A stretch of 64,000 bases of DNA from Diplosphaera chodatii (taxonomy: Eukaryota > Chlorophyta > Trebouxiophyceae > Prasiolales > Stichococcaceae): assembly GCA_032358165.1 (NCBI GenBank), contig JAALGY010000032.1, positions 3,844,001 through 3,908,000 of the forward strand, written 5' to 3'. The notes below the pieces were generated by a model that had not been told where the DNA came from, made no database searches, and worked only from the letters and a program-made list of their open reading frames with translations. Below, piece by piece: positions 21,508-35,178 of this stretch. The translations under genes were made by a program, and so were the position numbers. How positions within the stretch are numbered: position 1 is the stretch's first letter; each line of letters begins with the position of its first letter.

Positions 21508-24500
21508 TCACGCCGCGGTGGCGCACAGCTTGTGCGAGCACACCTGCTGCAGCTGCTGCAGCTCAGCCGACACCGCCTTCCGCGTGGCCTGCAGCGTCTG
21601 CTGCACATCTGCCTGCAGCGTCAGGCAATGTATTCGGACATTGCCTTTCTCTCATGGCTGAGGCCAGGTTGCAAGCTGGCCACTAGCAGCCTGGAGATGC
21701 TCATGCACCATTCTCAGCGTTTCACTGTTTCTGTGTGAACGCCAACAAGTGTCGCACAGAGGGCCAACAAGCCAGCAAGGTGTTGCAGGCGCACCTGGTG
21801 GTGAACTAGGATCCCGAGCGCAGCGGTCAGCTGCATGCGCAGCGCATGCCGCTCCTCATCGCCACCCCTGCTGGCACGAGGCTCACAAACTGCAACAGTG
21901 GGGCTGGAGACCAGGTGACATGCTGGGGATGAGATGCTGGGGACTCGCAGGAAAGCACTTCACCATTAGCTGCTGATCGAAGGCCCCGCATGCAGCTGCT
22001 GGGGCGGGCGCAGTATACTAGAGGAAGGAAAATGCTCTACTCCCAAAGCCTCTGAACACAAGCTCTGAATACGCACACGCTGATGATAGCGCATGCTGTG
22101 GGCACTGTTGCTGAGACAAAGCAGCGAGCAGGAAGCAGCAATAGTCGCGCACATGCGCGTGGCGTCACGCTCCGCCTCCTTCTCCGCCACGCAGCGCTTT
22201 GCTTCCAGCACGTCCTCGGAGCCGGCGTCTTTCATGCCCGCCACCTGGGCGGCGATGTGCGCCGCCTCCTCCTGCAACGCACATTTGTGCGTCGCTGGGT
22301 AAGCAACCTGCCAGGTGGCGGCTGCCTGGTATGGCGCTGAGCTACCGGCATATGCACAACCAAGCTGGTAGGGCCATACCCAGGCAGCCCTTCAGACGAG
22401 CGGTGCGCATGGTTATTGACAAGGACAACAGGTCGAAGATCATGGAGTAGCAGAAGGAGGTGATGTGGTGTCATGAAGTGCGCACATTGAGGGCATTGTG
22501 CTCCATCTCGAACTTGGCAACGGCTGCCTGGTATGCGGTGTCCAGCTGCCGCACCTGCAGTGACGCAGCGTGCGATGTTATCATCACTGGCTGATGGCAT
22601 ACCACCTCCTTATTCAGATGCGATGTGAAGCGCTGCCAGCTGCCCGCTTCGCTGTGCCTTTGTCCTCCCGCTGCAAGCGAACTGCAGGTGAACACCATCT
22701 GCTGAATGTCAGTGCGCAAAGCACACAGCCCACCCTGTGCTCCAGCTGCAGGTTCTCCTGGAACTGGCAGCGCTCGGCCTCCACCAGGTCCGCCAGCCGG
22801 TTCTCCACCCTGAAGCGCTCCCCCGTCAGCCGCACCTCCCGGTCCTTGTACCCCTGCCGCGCCGCGTGCAGCCCCGGTATCACCGCGCCCTGCACAACGT
22901 CGTTGACGTTGTCACTTGAAGGAAGCGTGTGCAGAGGTGCTGCTGGTGTGACAGCAGGGTGTCTCGAATCACCGATGTCAGGAGGGCGGTGGCACGGCAG
23001 CAGCTCCATCATGTGACGCAGCCAGCATACAGCTGCGATCCTGACTGTTGCGTACAGGGGCCCTGTGCATGCCTTGCCAACCCACGATGTTGCGATGCGC
23101 AGCACGGTCCGCAGCCCACCTTCAGGTCGGCTGAGAGGATGTCGGCGGCTGCACTCGCCGAGGCGTCCACTCGCGCCTCGTACCTGACGCCTGCGGCCCG
23201 CTTGCCGGCGCCACCGCCCGGCGCAATGAGCCCCTGCCGCTCCGCCGCAACATTGAACCGCTGCAATGGGCAGTGCGGGTCTAGTTGTTGAGCAGGTGTA
23301 CTGCAAATCTACAGCAGGTTTGCACAACAAAAGGGATTGCTGCCTGAGGGCACCCAACGCACCACATTCTGCAGAGGAGGTGACTGTGACAGGGGAGCAG
23401 TTGCAAACTGCACCAGATAGCTGCAGCCTTACCTGCGCTCCGGCTTGCAGGGAGTCGAGACACTGTGCCACCTTGGCCGCGGCGGCCTCGCCGGCTGCGG
23501 TGTGCTGCGCCCTGTGCCGCCGCTGCGCCGTGAGCACCTCGCCCTCCTTGATCCTGAGTCAGTTGGAACATCCTCAACGTCAGTGCTGTGCTGCGTGATG
23601 TATGGATGTCACGCCCTCATGTCTATACTCGCGCTGACAGGCTTTCGTTCGTTTCAATGCATTTGATGTGAGAGTGGGCCCGTCGACATGCTCACGTCTA
23701 CAGGAAGCACTGCAAAGGAGATACATAGATCCTGTACAAACAACAACTACGCACTTCTCCGCATTCATGCGGGCCGCCTCCTCCGCGGTGTACGGCTGCG
23801 ACTCCACGCGCCGCTGCAGGGCCGCATTGTCGGCCCGCACCGCCACCACCTGCTCCCGGCGGGCGACCACCTCCGCGGCCCACCGCTCGGCATTCTGCCG
23901 CTTCGAATCCCGCTTCGCCTGTGTGCAATGTCACGGGTGTTGCTGCTGACGCTGCGCACGGAGCACCATTGGCAGCAGTGGATGGTACGTGATGCCGTGA
24001 TCCAGTTCCATGTCATCGACGTTCAGCTGGATGCATGAGGGAGCTGGCGAACTGGCAGTGCTGCCCTCCCTGGCGACCCTGACACACCGTCGGTATCTGG
24101 TGCATGCTGATGTGCCGTCAGCTATGGTGTTCACCTGGGAACTGCTGATGTGGCGGCGCAGCGCCTCGCGGTCTTCCTGTCCCACCCGCAGCGCGTCCCG
24201 CGCGGCCTCCAGCGGGGTGGGGCCCCGCAGCCCGTCCAGCTGCTGCTGCAGCGCTGCATTCTCCTGCAGACACACCCCACTTGCGGCTTGCTCGCAATGG
24301 GACCGGATCTGCGCAGCTGCCGCATGCTGCCGCTGCAGTGCCAACCACACACACTGCACACCTCCCAGTCTCGGCAGTCACGACCCAGCTTACGTGCAAG
24401 TCAACTAAAAGGAGCAGAAGCAGCGCGCCTCCTGGCGCCACAGCCACATGTCAGCGCAGAGTGCAAAACTGGTGCCCTTTCACTCCGATCCGGCTAGAGG

Positions 24501-26270
24501 TACGACACCCTCTCACCTCGGCTGTGGCGGCGTTGGAGGCCTGCAGATCCTGGTTGCGCTGCTGCATGCCGGCGCCAAACTCCGCTGTGATGCGCTCGTC
24601 CCCGGCGTCGTCGACCGCCATGTAGCAGCGGTATGTTTGCATCACGAAGTCGAAGAACGTCGCCATCTCCGCTGCGTGATCGGCAAGGCAGGTATGTCAG
24701 CAGCTGATGGGTTGCAGTGGTCGCGCCATGACGTTGTATGACTGCATGGGGGTGATTGCAGCAAGCACCCTTCACCACCCACAACTCAGCAGCCTGCATC
24801 TGCCAAGTGCCACATCCTGTCCACTGCCCAGCAGGCAGCAGCCGTGGTGTGTCACATGTGGACAGTAGCTGCACAGACACCTGCTTGCTGCCGGGTATGC
24901 AAGCAGCAAGCAGTGCAGCGCTTCGATGCTGACGTGCCCAATCAGCAGGGCGGCTCACAGTTCTCCCAGTGCTCGTGGGCGGCCCCCAGCGACGCCTGCT
25001 GCGGCAGCAGCACCCCGCGCTTGTGCTCGTAGTTCAGGTAGTCCACCAGGAAGCGCAGCACGCCCAGCAGCTGCAAAGCGGAAAGCACGCCAGCCATTCA
25101 CGCACTGACTTGCAGATCACGTGCCCTTGATGGCCGTGTACTTTGAGCAGTGGCGGTGGACGTGAGTTGAGCCAGTCTGCAGTTCAGGGTAGCGCCAGTG
25201 CTGACACAAACAACCGTGATGAGTCATGTATATATGCCAGGGTTGCACCTTTGGCCAGGAGGAGTTGTTGCCGGGCTGGTACATGGCCGACTTGGATGGG
25301 ATGAAGGGGTACGCCACCCATTTGAGGAACGCCTCAAACTCCCCCTGCATCAAATTCAATGGTCTGTGCTGCGCCTCTGCAACTGATGCGCACCAGCAGG
25401 CACAGATGTAGCAAACTGGACCGAGCTTCTCGTCTCAGACATGCATGCGCAGTTTGCAGGTATGGTCTCCGGCCTGCAGCATACGGACTCGTTATCGGCA
25501 GGACCATAGGGTTGGGCATTGGATACAACTTAAGCCTCAACCCATCACACCTCATACTTCGTCTTGCCGTCTGGCGCGGGCGCCGGCGGCGCCCATCGCG
25601 GGTCCACCTGCTGCACTAGGAAAACCATGAGCGCCTCCCACTCCTTCTTCTGGGGCGACGTCAGTTTCTGCGGGATGGCACACCCTCGTCAGTTGACTGC
25701 TCCCTTACTCGCAAGTAGCCCGGCAGGCTTGCGTGGCCGTGCAGCACTGACAATGACACATGCGCCAGCTCCAGCCAGCTAGGTGAACCCTCCTCCTCTC
25801 CCTGTGCTGCTTTTGCCACCCTGATGCCCGTCATGCGCTGTACTCCCATGTCAGCATGTGCTGCATTGCCTTACAAGTGTTGCCGGTGCTGCGAACAGAG
25901 GTGCTGCTCTTCTCAATATCATGGTTCATTCTCCGTGTGGTGTAAGCACCTTCAGATCCAGCTCTTTGCCGTAGCCGTGGGACGCAACGTACACCAGGAC
26001 GCTCTTCATGGTCTCCAGCGCCCACTTCTTGTCGGTGACCGGCCGCGGATCAGAGGCCGCCTTCTGGCCGTGGCCGCTGCGGCGGGCGGTGCTGGGCGGC
26101 GCCAGCGATTGTCGATTGGGGACCGAGCTGCTGGGGGGCGCCATGGACTGGCGCGGCCTGCCGCCATTGGCACCGGGTTTGGTGACGCGTGCGGGCGCCA
26201 TCGACGCGCGGCGGGCCGGCAGCATGTTGGGGCTGACGGCCCCCAGCGTCTGCCGCCGGTGGCCGTCCAT
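21508..26270 (-). CDS. NDC80: Kinetochore protein NDC80/HEC1
   Basis: Microtubule-binding subunit of the NDC80 complex that ties chromosomes to the spindle. The start at 26270 encodes a basic, Ser/Pro/Arg-rich N-terminal tail (RRQTLGAVSPNMLPARRAS and QSMAPPSSSVPNRQS). The calponin-homology domain follows: DPRPVTDKKWALETMKSVL, YVASHGYGKELDLKVL, FLKWVAYPFIPSKSAMY, LLGVLRFLVDYLNYEHK and FFDFVMQTYRCYMA. After that comes a long coiled coil spread over many exons (ADNAALQRRVES, ENAALQQQLDGLRG, AERQGLI, RFRVENRLADLVEAERCQFQ, EDVLEAKRCVAEKEAERD). A last exon at 21508-21612 ends with LQATRKAVSAELQQLQQV, then HKLCATAA and a stop. The CH-domain order matches HEC1 closely. Coiled-coil exon borders are approximate. 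It diverges from GAA1, 575 bp away. Confidence 0.9.
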
Positions 26271-26845
26271 AGCTGCGGGCTGAGCTGGGTCAAGCTCACA
26301 TGTGGGTGGGGTCGATGATTGATACGAACAGGTTTGGCAACTTGTTTGCGCGTGGTGCCGCTTGCCACCTGCGCGGTACGCTGCCAGATACTCAGAGACG
26401 TTCCAGCTGCTGTGCTATTTATCTTGTCGGCTGGTGTCTCTCTGCAACTCCAATGGCGCATGACAGGTTGACAGCTGTACTTTGCTTTGAACGCAGGGTC
26501 GCGAGGAAGGCAAGAGACGAGGGCACCTCATGGAAATGGCCAGTTGTGCGACCCATTCAGAAGTCGTTGCCACTTGCAACCGTCAACATGCACACTGTGC
26601 AGAGCATGCGACCATGCTGGCACCTGTGATCGCCACAGTCTGCAGCTTTGAAATCGCTTGAGCACATGGCATGCTGCGGATGGCGCATACCGATGGCTGC
26701 AGCAGTGCAAGCGGACTAACAGGCCTTCTACACGAAGGCGTATCATAGGCGATGACTGCGGCCTCCTGCTTCTTGCTGCTTGGGTGTTGTGACCCGAAAT
26801 CGTGATTGGGTGCGACTGCATCGGACGCACCCGTCAGTGCATGAC
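26271..26845. promoter_or_regulatory. Shared upstream region of NDC80 and GAA1
   Basis: The 575 bp between the two divergent start codons has no exon-like segment. It probably serves as a two-way promoter region. No specific element could be identified. Confidence 0.4.
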
Positions 26846-29800
26846 ATGGCGAAGGTCAAGCTGATTGCAAGGCTGGCGACGGCAGCGGTCAGCAGGGCTG
26901 ACTCGATCAGTATCTTCCTGTTCGTAATCGGCATCTGCGGCCTGCTGGCGCTGCCGCTTGCGGGCAAGGCGATATACCATGATGAGAATGCGCTGCTGGT
27001 CGGCCACGCTGAGTCCGTCATCAGGTGCGGCGACGGCCATCACATGCATGCACGTTGGTCTGAAGGGGGCCTCTGCATGCACAGATGGTATACTCTGACT
27101 GTCGATATCAACATGTTACGGTAGCACAATTTTCTATTGCCATCATGAGCAGGAAAGGCACGGCGGTGCAGAGCGGCCAGCAGCTGGCCAGCAGGCTGCT
27201 GCAGGACCTGCGCAGCGCGGCCAGCACAGCGGGCGACGCCTCCCCTGGGGCACAGACGGCCACCCTGCAGCACTCTGCCATGCTTGCTGCCGAGGCGCGC
27301 ATGCAAAGCCTAGGCCTCGAGGTGTACTGGCAGCGGTTTGGCGGCGGCAAACACAGGACAGCGCACTCAGCTGGGGCGTTCGCAGCTGCCACAACTGGCT
27401 CTGGCCCAGAGCCCGGCAACAGCAGCAGCGGTAGCAAGTATGCCATCAGCAATGGAAGCAGCTTTTGCGGCTGCGCGAACCTGTATGGCGTGCTGCGCTC
27501 GCCGCGGGGCGATGGCAAGGAGGGTTTAGTGCTGGCGACGCCAGTGTCACCAGCATCACCTGCTGATAAGCGGCCAGGTACAATGATCAGTTCTCACCAT
27601 AAATCTGCAGTGACACGCTGAGATTGATGTTGAACAATGTCGGCCAGATGGCCTTGAGTGCTGTTATCCGCTGCCAGCACTGTGCATCATGGATTGTCAG
27701 CCGGTCATGGATCGTGGCCAGATAAAGCTAGAGGGTCGTGCGGATGCGCCCATGGCATACTTCTGGTGCTGCACCATGCGGCCAGGGCGGCAGACGCCAT
27801 GGCAGGGTGACATGACCGTGTGGTTCAGGCTGGCGCTCATCTGCCGGCGGCGCTGCAGAGGCGCTGGGCCTGGCGGCGGCCGTGGTGGAGCACCTGGCGC
27901 GGGCGCCCTGGCTGGCCAAGGACGTCGTGTGGCTGGTGACGGACGCACGCTGCGGGCTCGTTCCCAGCATGGAGGTGCGTGCTTGGGATGCGGCATTGGC
28001 ATTGCTTCAGCAGAGTTCTCACCAAGCACATCCATATGGGAGCGCTCATCCCGCTAGCCACTGTGGTTGCCGCGATGTAGGTTCTTGCAACACCCACCGC
28101 CTCAAAGGTCTCGTGTGCCAGGGACATGTTTGCCATGGCCGTGCGTCAGCTGCATCCCAAGGTTTCGCTGCTCCCGTGATGCTGCAGGCATGGTTGGCCC
28201 AGTATCAGGATGGCACCGCCTGCGCTGCCAGTGGCGATGTTGGCAGTGGCAGTGTTGTCAGTGGGAATGCTACAGGGCAAGCCTTTGGCCGCGCCGGCCA
28301 GCTGCAGCAGGCGCTGGTCCTGCTCGGCGGCAGCGCAGCCGGCAGCGCAGCAACCGCTGGCAACGTGGCAGCAGGTGGGATACAAGGTTCCATGTCATGT
28401 CAGCACGAACGATGGAACTGGTAGCTGTTGTTGCACCCAGCAGCTGGTCCATGGCAATGCGTGTAGCAGATGTGAGCAGACGCCATGCTTCCTGCGTCAG
28501 GCGACAGAGCAGCGGCGGCCATCAGGAGGAAGCAGGAAGCCGCAGCCCAGACCCTGACGAGCCACTGGTGGGCGCCGCCGGGCAGCTGCCCAAGCTGGAC
28601 CTGTTCTACCTGTTCCGGCGGTACCTGATGACACATGGCGGCGGCCTTCAGGTCGACACCAAGGTGACTAAAGAACGACGAGGTGCTTGGTCGTGTCCTG
28701 ACAAGAGGCAGCATTGAGTCCATGATGTAGTGCATACAGCCTAGTCCCACAGGTTGGCAGACTCGCCAAACTGGCGAGAAACACAACCAGCTCTCGTGAT
28801 TGCACGCACCTCACCTGTGACGACATGCTGTCTCATGACAACACTGCTGATGCCTCGACCGCCACTGTGCAGCCTGCAGCCCTGCGTCTGCCCCGTACCC
28901 TGCCGGCGGCGCTGCTGCCATCGGCAGTGCTGGAGCACGCACGGCAGCTGTGGACGGGCGCTGTGTTTGCAGCACAGCAGGCGGCAGGGCTGCCGACGGC
29001 GCCGCATGCAGCATTCAAGCCCTATGCTATCGACGCGGTCAGCATCCAACTGCCATCCCCACCGCCTGGGGTGAGGCAACTGCTGTGGGGAGGAGTGCTG
29101 CCAAGAAGACTGCCATTACAGCCTCCTGCAGCGTCTGAGCATCTGAGCCACAGTAGACATCTGCGCCTATTGTTGCGCCTTGCAACACCCGAGCATCGCT
29201 CAGCAGCCGAGCCCTAATGACGCCTATCTGCGCAGGCGCCCTGACAGCCGTCATGGAGATCCGCAATGCCATGCCCTGCATCACCGCTGAATGACCTCAG
29301 CCTGCCGCCACATCTGAGGGGAGTCACCCTCTTGCTGTCTCCATGCGCACCGCAGACGCCCGAGGCCAGGCCGGGATTCTACATCGTGCGGCTGGCGCCA
29401 GTGCTGGAGCTGACGTGCCGCTCGCTCAACGGGCTGCTGGAGCGCTTCCACCACTCCTACTTCCTGTACGTCCTGCTGTCCGCCGACCGCTTCCTGACGG
29501 TGGAGGTGTACCTGGTGCCGGTCGTCGCGATGCTGCTGGCGCTGGCGCTGCAGGTGACCTTCGGACTGCACGCCTTGCACACCAATGCAGTATGGTGCTT
29601 GCTACTGTTTCGATGTGCTTTTTTTAGCACAGGTTATGCATCATGCCTGAGACATCGCCTGTCACCACGCAGCTGGTATTGTCACGCACTGCGAAGAGGT
29701 GCACAGAGAACAAGGAGCACGGGACAGCAGCCCACGAAAGCGTTTTCCGCCAGATGGTCACGTCCGTGTGCTTACTCCCCCTTGGTTTTTCCTGTTGCAG

Positions 29801-30864
29801 GCGGGTGTGGCAGCAGGCAGCGAGAATGACTCAACAGGCAGCAACGGCACTGCGCTGAGCTGGGCCTTGGCACTGTACACGACAGCCGCGCTGCATGCTG
29901 GCCCCGCTGTGGCAGCCTTTGCCATCAGCGCAGCTTTCCAGGACGGTGCCTGCGGCCAGAGCCCAGAAGGACACGGGAACAGCGCAGCTGTCGGCAGGCA
30001 GAGTGCAGCCGGCAGCATACATCAGCAGCTGTTGGGCAGCCCGCAAGGTGTCGCAGTTGCAGCCGCAGCATGTGTCATGGCCACGGTCGCGTGGCGTCAT
30101 GGCAGGTCAGCTGCTGCAGGGCCGACGGCAAAGGCTGGTGCTGGCAGTGCTGCGAGCGGCGGCACAAGCAGCGCGCAGCGACACAGCCTGCTCAGCCGGG
30201 CGGTGACTGCAGCACTGGGCTATAGGGCCGTCCTTGGCGGCTGCGGCTGGCAGCGGCTCAAGGCTGCCCTGCTGACAGCTGTGGTGAGCTTCTGCTGAGG
30301 TTTCTGTGCGATGTCGAGGACATTGTTGGTAGTGAGCTGCAGCCTGCTGCTCTCCAGCAGAAGTGTCCGGCAAATCTGCATCTCCAATGCAGGGTACCGC
30401 TCAGAACTACAGTATAAAGTGAATGTCTGCATGCACAGGTGGTGCAGCTGTCGGTCATGGCGTGCATAGACTGGGCGGCAGCGGCGGTGGCGTTGCTCTT
30501 ATTAGGCCCCTGGCTGTGCTGCGTGCGGCCGCTGCCGCGTGGGGCCCGGGACTCTACCCTAGCAGACCGTTTCAGCTTCCTGGGCCTGGTGCTTCTGTCG
30601 CCCTGGACGCTTGCATGTGTGTTTGGCGGACTGGCGGCCGCAAGGGACGGCGGACTCCTTGCGGATGTGCTGCTTGATGTGACAGGGTACTGGCAGCCGG
30701 TGCGGCTTAGCGGGGTGTTGGCAGCTGCTGCAGGCGGGGTCACTGGAATTCCACGGTTGCTAGCAGCGAGTCCCGTGCTGTCGGCGGTGCTGCTGGGGGT
30801 GTGGGCGCCAGCGTGGCTGGGCTGTGTGCTCATTGCGATCGCACCTGGAAGCCAGGGTGAGTAG
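26846..30864 (+). CDS. GPAA1: GPI transamidase subunit GAA1/GPAA1
   Basis: ER membrane subunit of the complex that attaches GPI anchors to proteins. Exon 1 (26846-27024) encodes a basic N-terminus, one TM helix (SIFLFVIGICGLLALPLAG), then IYHDENALLVGHAE. Exon 2 (from 27150) carries the lumenal M28-peptidase-like domain (QQLASRLLQDL, LGLEVYWQRFGG, NLYGVLRSPRGDGKEGLVL). Later segments read HLARAPWLAKDVVWLVTD, LPKLDLFYLFRRYLM, and then SLNGLLERFHHSYFLYVLLS followed by RFLTVEVYLVPVVAM. That is the family signature before the multi-TM C-terminal part, which contains several hydrophobic helices at 29500-30860. The frame at 30424-30864 is one long exon with about three TM helices and ends GSQGE. Low-complexity Gly/Ser inserts and two middle exon borders are uncertain. 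Confidence 0.9.
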
Positions 30865-31219
30865 AGCGCTGTCAAGCCAGGAACCACCACTTGACACAGA
30901 TTGTAGAGGTCGTGTTATGTGCGCTGATGATGTCTTGTTGGAGGCTCCGGATGTTTAAGTACTGTTGAAGTACTTTTGGGTGCAGTTCGTGCTTTTGGAC
31001 AAATATTGGACCAGACAACCTTGCAAACACCAAGGATTACTCCATGTACATGAGCCCTAGCCTCCAGTTCGGTGTTGCATTGATTTATTGCTGAGTTGAT
31101 GTCCTGTCTAGTACGGAAACCAGTGCGCACTACTCGGTGGTCAGGGTCAAGGGTGCTCTCTCGTGTGGCACACCCCTGGTCCACCAGATGCAGGGGCTGA
31201 CAGACTAGCCGTGGCACAG
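30865..31219. other. Convergent spacer
   Basis: It lies between the GAA1 stop and the permease stop. It is somewhat richer in A and T than the surroundings, as expected for 3' UTRs. No other feature was seen. Confidence 0.5.
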
Positions 31220-34200
31220 TCAGTGGAAGCGCTGCGCCAGCTTCGTGTACAGGTCCGTCAGAGAGGACGCCAGCCCGACACCCGACAGCGCCACCGCCAC
31301 CGGAATCAGCCCATAGCACACCAGCGCCTGCCACCGCGGCAGCGGCAGCCGCGGACCCGAGAGCTTCAGGCAGAACAGCGCCGGCAGCGCATATGCCTAC
31401 GACCAGGGACTTGTAGTAGTCTTGCTCCAGCAGCAACGTGTCTGTCGTCAGAATGTACGCAGCTCCACTGTGTCCCATCAGGCACTGGCAGCACGTGGCA
31501 GTACAGCACTGATATTCACATGTTATAGCACAAAGCACGAGAGCAACAAGAAATATGGAGGAATGCCGGGAATGTCAGGCTGGCAGCGGGTGCGCACCGC
31601 TGTCAGGTCCCCCACAGCTGCGATGATGGCCATCACCAGCGAGAAGTAGGGCACCACCTGCAGGGCGCAGCACATGGGGTCTGAGCCACTTCACTTGTCG
31701 TTTCGTCAACCTGGCAAAGCAGGGTTCCGTACCCACCGCCACTGCCGGAGTGTGATGGAGGACTCGAAGCTGTCAGGTCTTGACGCCATGCCACAGGAGT
31801 AGATGCAGTGCACCTGGCTGACGGCCAGGGAGTAGATGATGCCCAGGGTGGTGACCAGGCCCCAGACCCGGCGCCCGTGCGCCGAGGACCGCTCCTGCAA
31901 CCAGTTGCCAGGCATGATCTCTCTTTTCGTCTTGCACAAACTGGACATATTAGTTGATGCAACCCATGTCATCTAAATTTCTCCAAGTTTACAGTTTAGA
32001 GCAAGCGACCCATCTGCAAGTTTGCTAGGCTGCGTACAGTCGAAACTGCACTGCTAGACGCAGCCAACCTCTCGTGTCTCGAGACCGTCAGTAAACAGGT
32101 GCAGGACCATGTCCGTCCTGCAGAGTGCATGGATTCGAATCATTGGCCTGCCAGCTTACGGTCGTTACCAAACCAGAAGATCAAGCTCCAGCACTACTTG
32201 TGGGTTTTTGCAGGGTATGACATGACGCACTGCTTACCAAACGTTCAGGTTGATCTGGTAAGCAATAATGCAGTGCACCTACACGACAGCATTGGGTTGA
32301 TTGTGGTGATACTCGAGCACACATGCGGCAGGTACTCAAGTGCTGATAAGGTCAGCAGTCGTGTATAGCAGTCAGATGCAGCACTGGCAGAAGTGTGGGG
32401 GACATGAAAACTCACCAGGATGCCGATATTCATCAAGATAATCCACATGTCGCTCTGCACGACGGCTCAGGATGGTGACTGCAACTTCTGATCGACAGGT
32501 TGCAGCATCATTAACGCAAAGCAGCAGTCTTGACATATAGGATGTGCAGCTGCTCACCTCGAAGATCGATGATACTGGCTGCCAAGTACAGACATAGTTC
32601 TGTTAGGTGCCGTCTTTTGTATGGCTGGGCAATGCTTACACCATATTCCTGATGATGCTGTGCAGGCAGGTATGCTGTGGACACCTTTTCGAAGTCAAAG
32701 TCCGTGCCCAGGATGTAGTATCCATAGAGCCCAAGTGCGATGTAGATGACCTGATTACAAGGTCAGACTGTTGGTCATGTCTTGGAACACATACTGTCAC
32801 CAGCGTGTGATGAGAACATCATTATTATGGCGAAAGACTGCACATTCAACCGTCTGCTATCAAGGTACTGCTCTTTCATCTCTGATGGGCAGCAAGCCTC
32901 ACCGTCATGAACACACCGGCAAAGGCTGCTGAATACTTGAAGTCGCTGCGCCGTTTCATGCCCGATACATACCGCACCCAGTTCACCTGCGCACAGCAGT
33001 ACAGGTGCATGGTGTGTACCAAGTCAAGACGCCATTTGGATATCAGGCATCCGTCCTTGCGTCAGACATGGTGCAACAACATGCATCGCAGCATGCACAT
33101 CCAGCAACGTAGGCTCGGTGTGAGCCAGGGGCAGGTGTGCAACCCACTCGTCAAACTTCGATGGTGCATCCAGCTGGTGGAACCTCAACGATGCACATCG
33201 ACCAGGCAGGTTTAGGGTTCAGGCCAGGGCATGCGCTCAGCAGACCTGCCCTCCGAAGGTGAAGACGATGTCCAGGAGGGCGGTGACCGCCGCCCGCGGG
33301 TGCTTCGTCTGCACGGGCGTCATGTGGTGCGCCATCGGCGGCAGCACGATCAGCTTGCCGAACACTATCGCTACGCCAATGAGCATACCGACGGTGCCTG
33401 CAGCCCAGCAGAACAACACAGTGGCCCCACGACTGCGATAGTCTGCCTGCCAGAAACGACAAACATGAACCATGCCTACTGGGCAGGAGATATGCAACCA
33501 GCCGCTGCTGCCACATGCGCGTCAGGTAACTGCAAGTTTTGACTGGGGGCCTCTGACAGATCAGAAGCGAGGTACTTAGCCAAAGCAGAGCGAGGCACCC
33601 AGCATGGACCAGCTGTTAAGACATGTTTGGGCACAAGCATCACCGCTGGCAGGAAACCCTCACCGGCATACGCCAGCCAGCTGATCTCCTCGAGCGTCTG
33701 GATCTGGCTGAGCGGCACCATCAACACCGCAATCGCAATCCCGGCTGTCAACTGCAGAGCAGGCCAGAACGGACATGGTCACAGCAGCAAGCGGCCTGAT
33801 TGATGATCTACCCAAACACCTCCACACCAGCGCAGGGTGTGGGGCCAGCTGGACCCGGGATGACACAGCGTTTCACAGGGGCGGCTGCGAGGCACCTGAC
33901 TGATGTTGTAGCGAGCGAGGACCTGCACCAGATTCTGGGTGCAGATCAGCTGCAGGATCACGGGCTCGAGTGCTATACAGATGTACACCGCAGCTGCATA
34001 GCAAGGGTGGTGCAGGCCAATGTCTCCATGGTTCTCCTACTAGGGCAGCTTGATATGAACGATCAGATGCGCATGGGCATGATGCTGCACTTCCCAAATC
34101 TGCATGGGCATGATACTATTCACATACCATATACTAGTCGCCGACCACGCCGTCCATATGCGGCATCCCCATAATCAGCAAACGTCTGCAGCACCAGCAA

Positions 34201-35178
34201 AGATGTCTGTAATGGACAGTCACCCAGGGTTATCACCAAGAGAGCGCTCAACTGTCAGGCGTGCATTCAACAGGAGCTCTCAGACGTCAGTCTTGCTTGC
34301 TCAGGTGCGCAGGCGCCAAGCAGAACATCCTATGCGCTGTACAAGTCTGCACACCCTCTGTCTGAGAAAACGCTGCAGGAGATTTGATGCAGCACCTGAG
34401 CACGTGGCACAAGGTGGCTGAGCCGCGTGAACAGCACGCCGCTGAAGATCAGCCCGCACGCCGAGAGCAGCGTTGCCGCAAGACCCACCACCCATCCCAA
34501 TCTGGAACTCATGAAACCACGATTAATTGAGCCTGCATGCACAGCTGTGTTGCTGGGTGCATAGCGACGTCTACAAAAGCACATGCACCAGCAGACAGTT
34601 TACTGCCATGTCATGTGTGCACCTTGCGAACGCGCTGGGCAATGAAAGTGTGCCTAAGCCGAACATGTCCGCCAGCAGCACCGCGGCGGTGGCCTGATGC
34701 AACCAAACTTGATGTCAGGGTTCAACGCACCGACGATGGCAGCGCGACATGCCACAGGCCTCAAATGCAGCTGGTGCGCGGGGAGTGCAATCTGCAGCAT
34801 GCACCTTCCATGTGGTCCCATGCTTGCGCTCCTTCAGCGCCTGCGGAGTCGTGGGTGTCGTTGGCGTGGCCGGCCTCACGTCCTCGCGCGGCTCTGCGGG
34901 CATCACAAGTGGCCCATCTTGAGGCATGCGAGCGCGTCAGCACTGCAAGGTGCTGTGCCATGCTGCAGCTGACCTGATTGCGGTGCACTGGTGTCTATCG
35001 GTGGGATGCTCGGCTCGGACTCCGGCACCGCGTGCCGCAGCAGGCCACCCTCAGCCAGCACTCCTGCAGCATCGCCGTCCTCTGAGCCACTGTCAAGGTC
35101 CTCAGTGAGCAGTCTGGAGGCCTGCTCCGAAAAGTGGGACTCGCTGCGCAGCAGCTGGCGCCGCAGCAGGCTCGACAT
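31220..35178 (-). CDS. AAAP-family amino acid permease
   Basis: Plasma-membrane or vacuolar proton-coupled amino acid transporter. The start ATG at 35178 opens a cytosolic tail with Ser/Glu/Asp-rich sequence (MSSLLRRQLLRSESHFSEQ). The transporter core starts in HQATAAVLLADMFGLGTLSL followed by PSAFAR, the family's first helix with its GxGxLxLP pattern. It continues as LGWVVGLAATLLSACGLIFS, then YICIALEPVILQLICT, TAGIAIAVLMVPLSQIQTLE, GMLIGVAIVFGKLIVLP, VIYIALGLYGYYILGTDFDF (read from neighbouring frames), MWIILMNIGILVSF, VVPYFSLVMAIIAAVGDL, ALPALFCLKL and LVCYGLIPVAVALSGVGLAS, ending TKLAQRFH at 31220. About eleven helices fit the family. Substrate cannot be read. Many introns separate single helices, and several middle exon borders are approximate. 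Confidence 0.85.

Noticed and set aside
22614..23537. Minus-strand open frame of 307 codons taken as one exon
   Set aside because: It contains real NDC80 coiled-coil pieces, but in between it runs through introns in the wrong frame, so it is not a single exon.
32080..32160. tRNA-like hairpin and TTCGAAT sequence
   Set aside because: A six-base stem with a seven-base loop precedes a TTCGAAT, but the loop lacks the conserved T before the anticodon, and no acceptor stem or D-arm could be matched.
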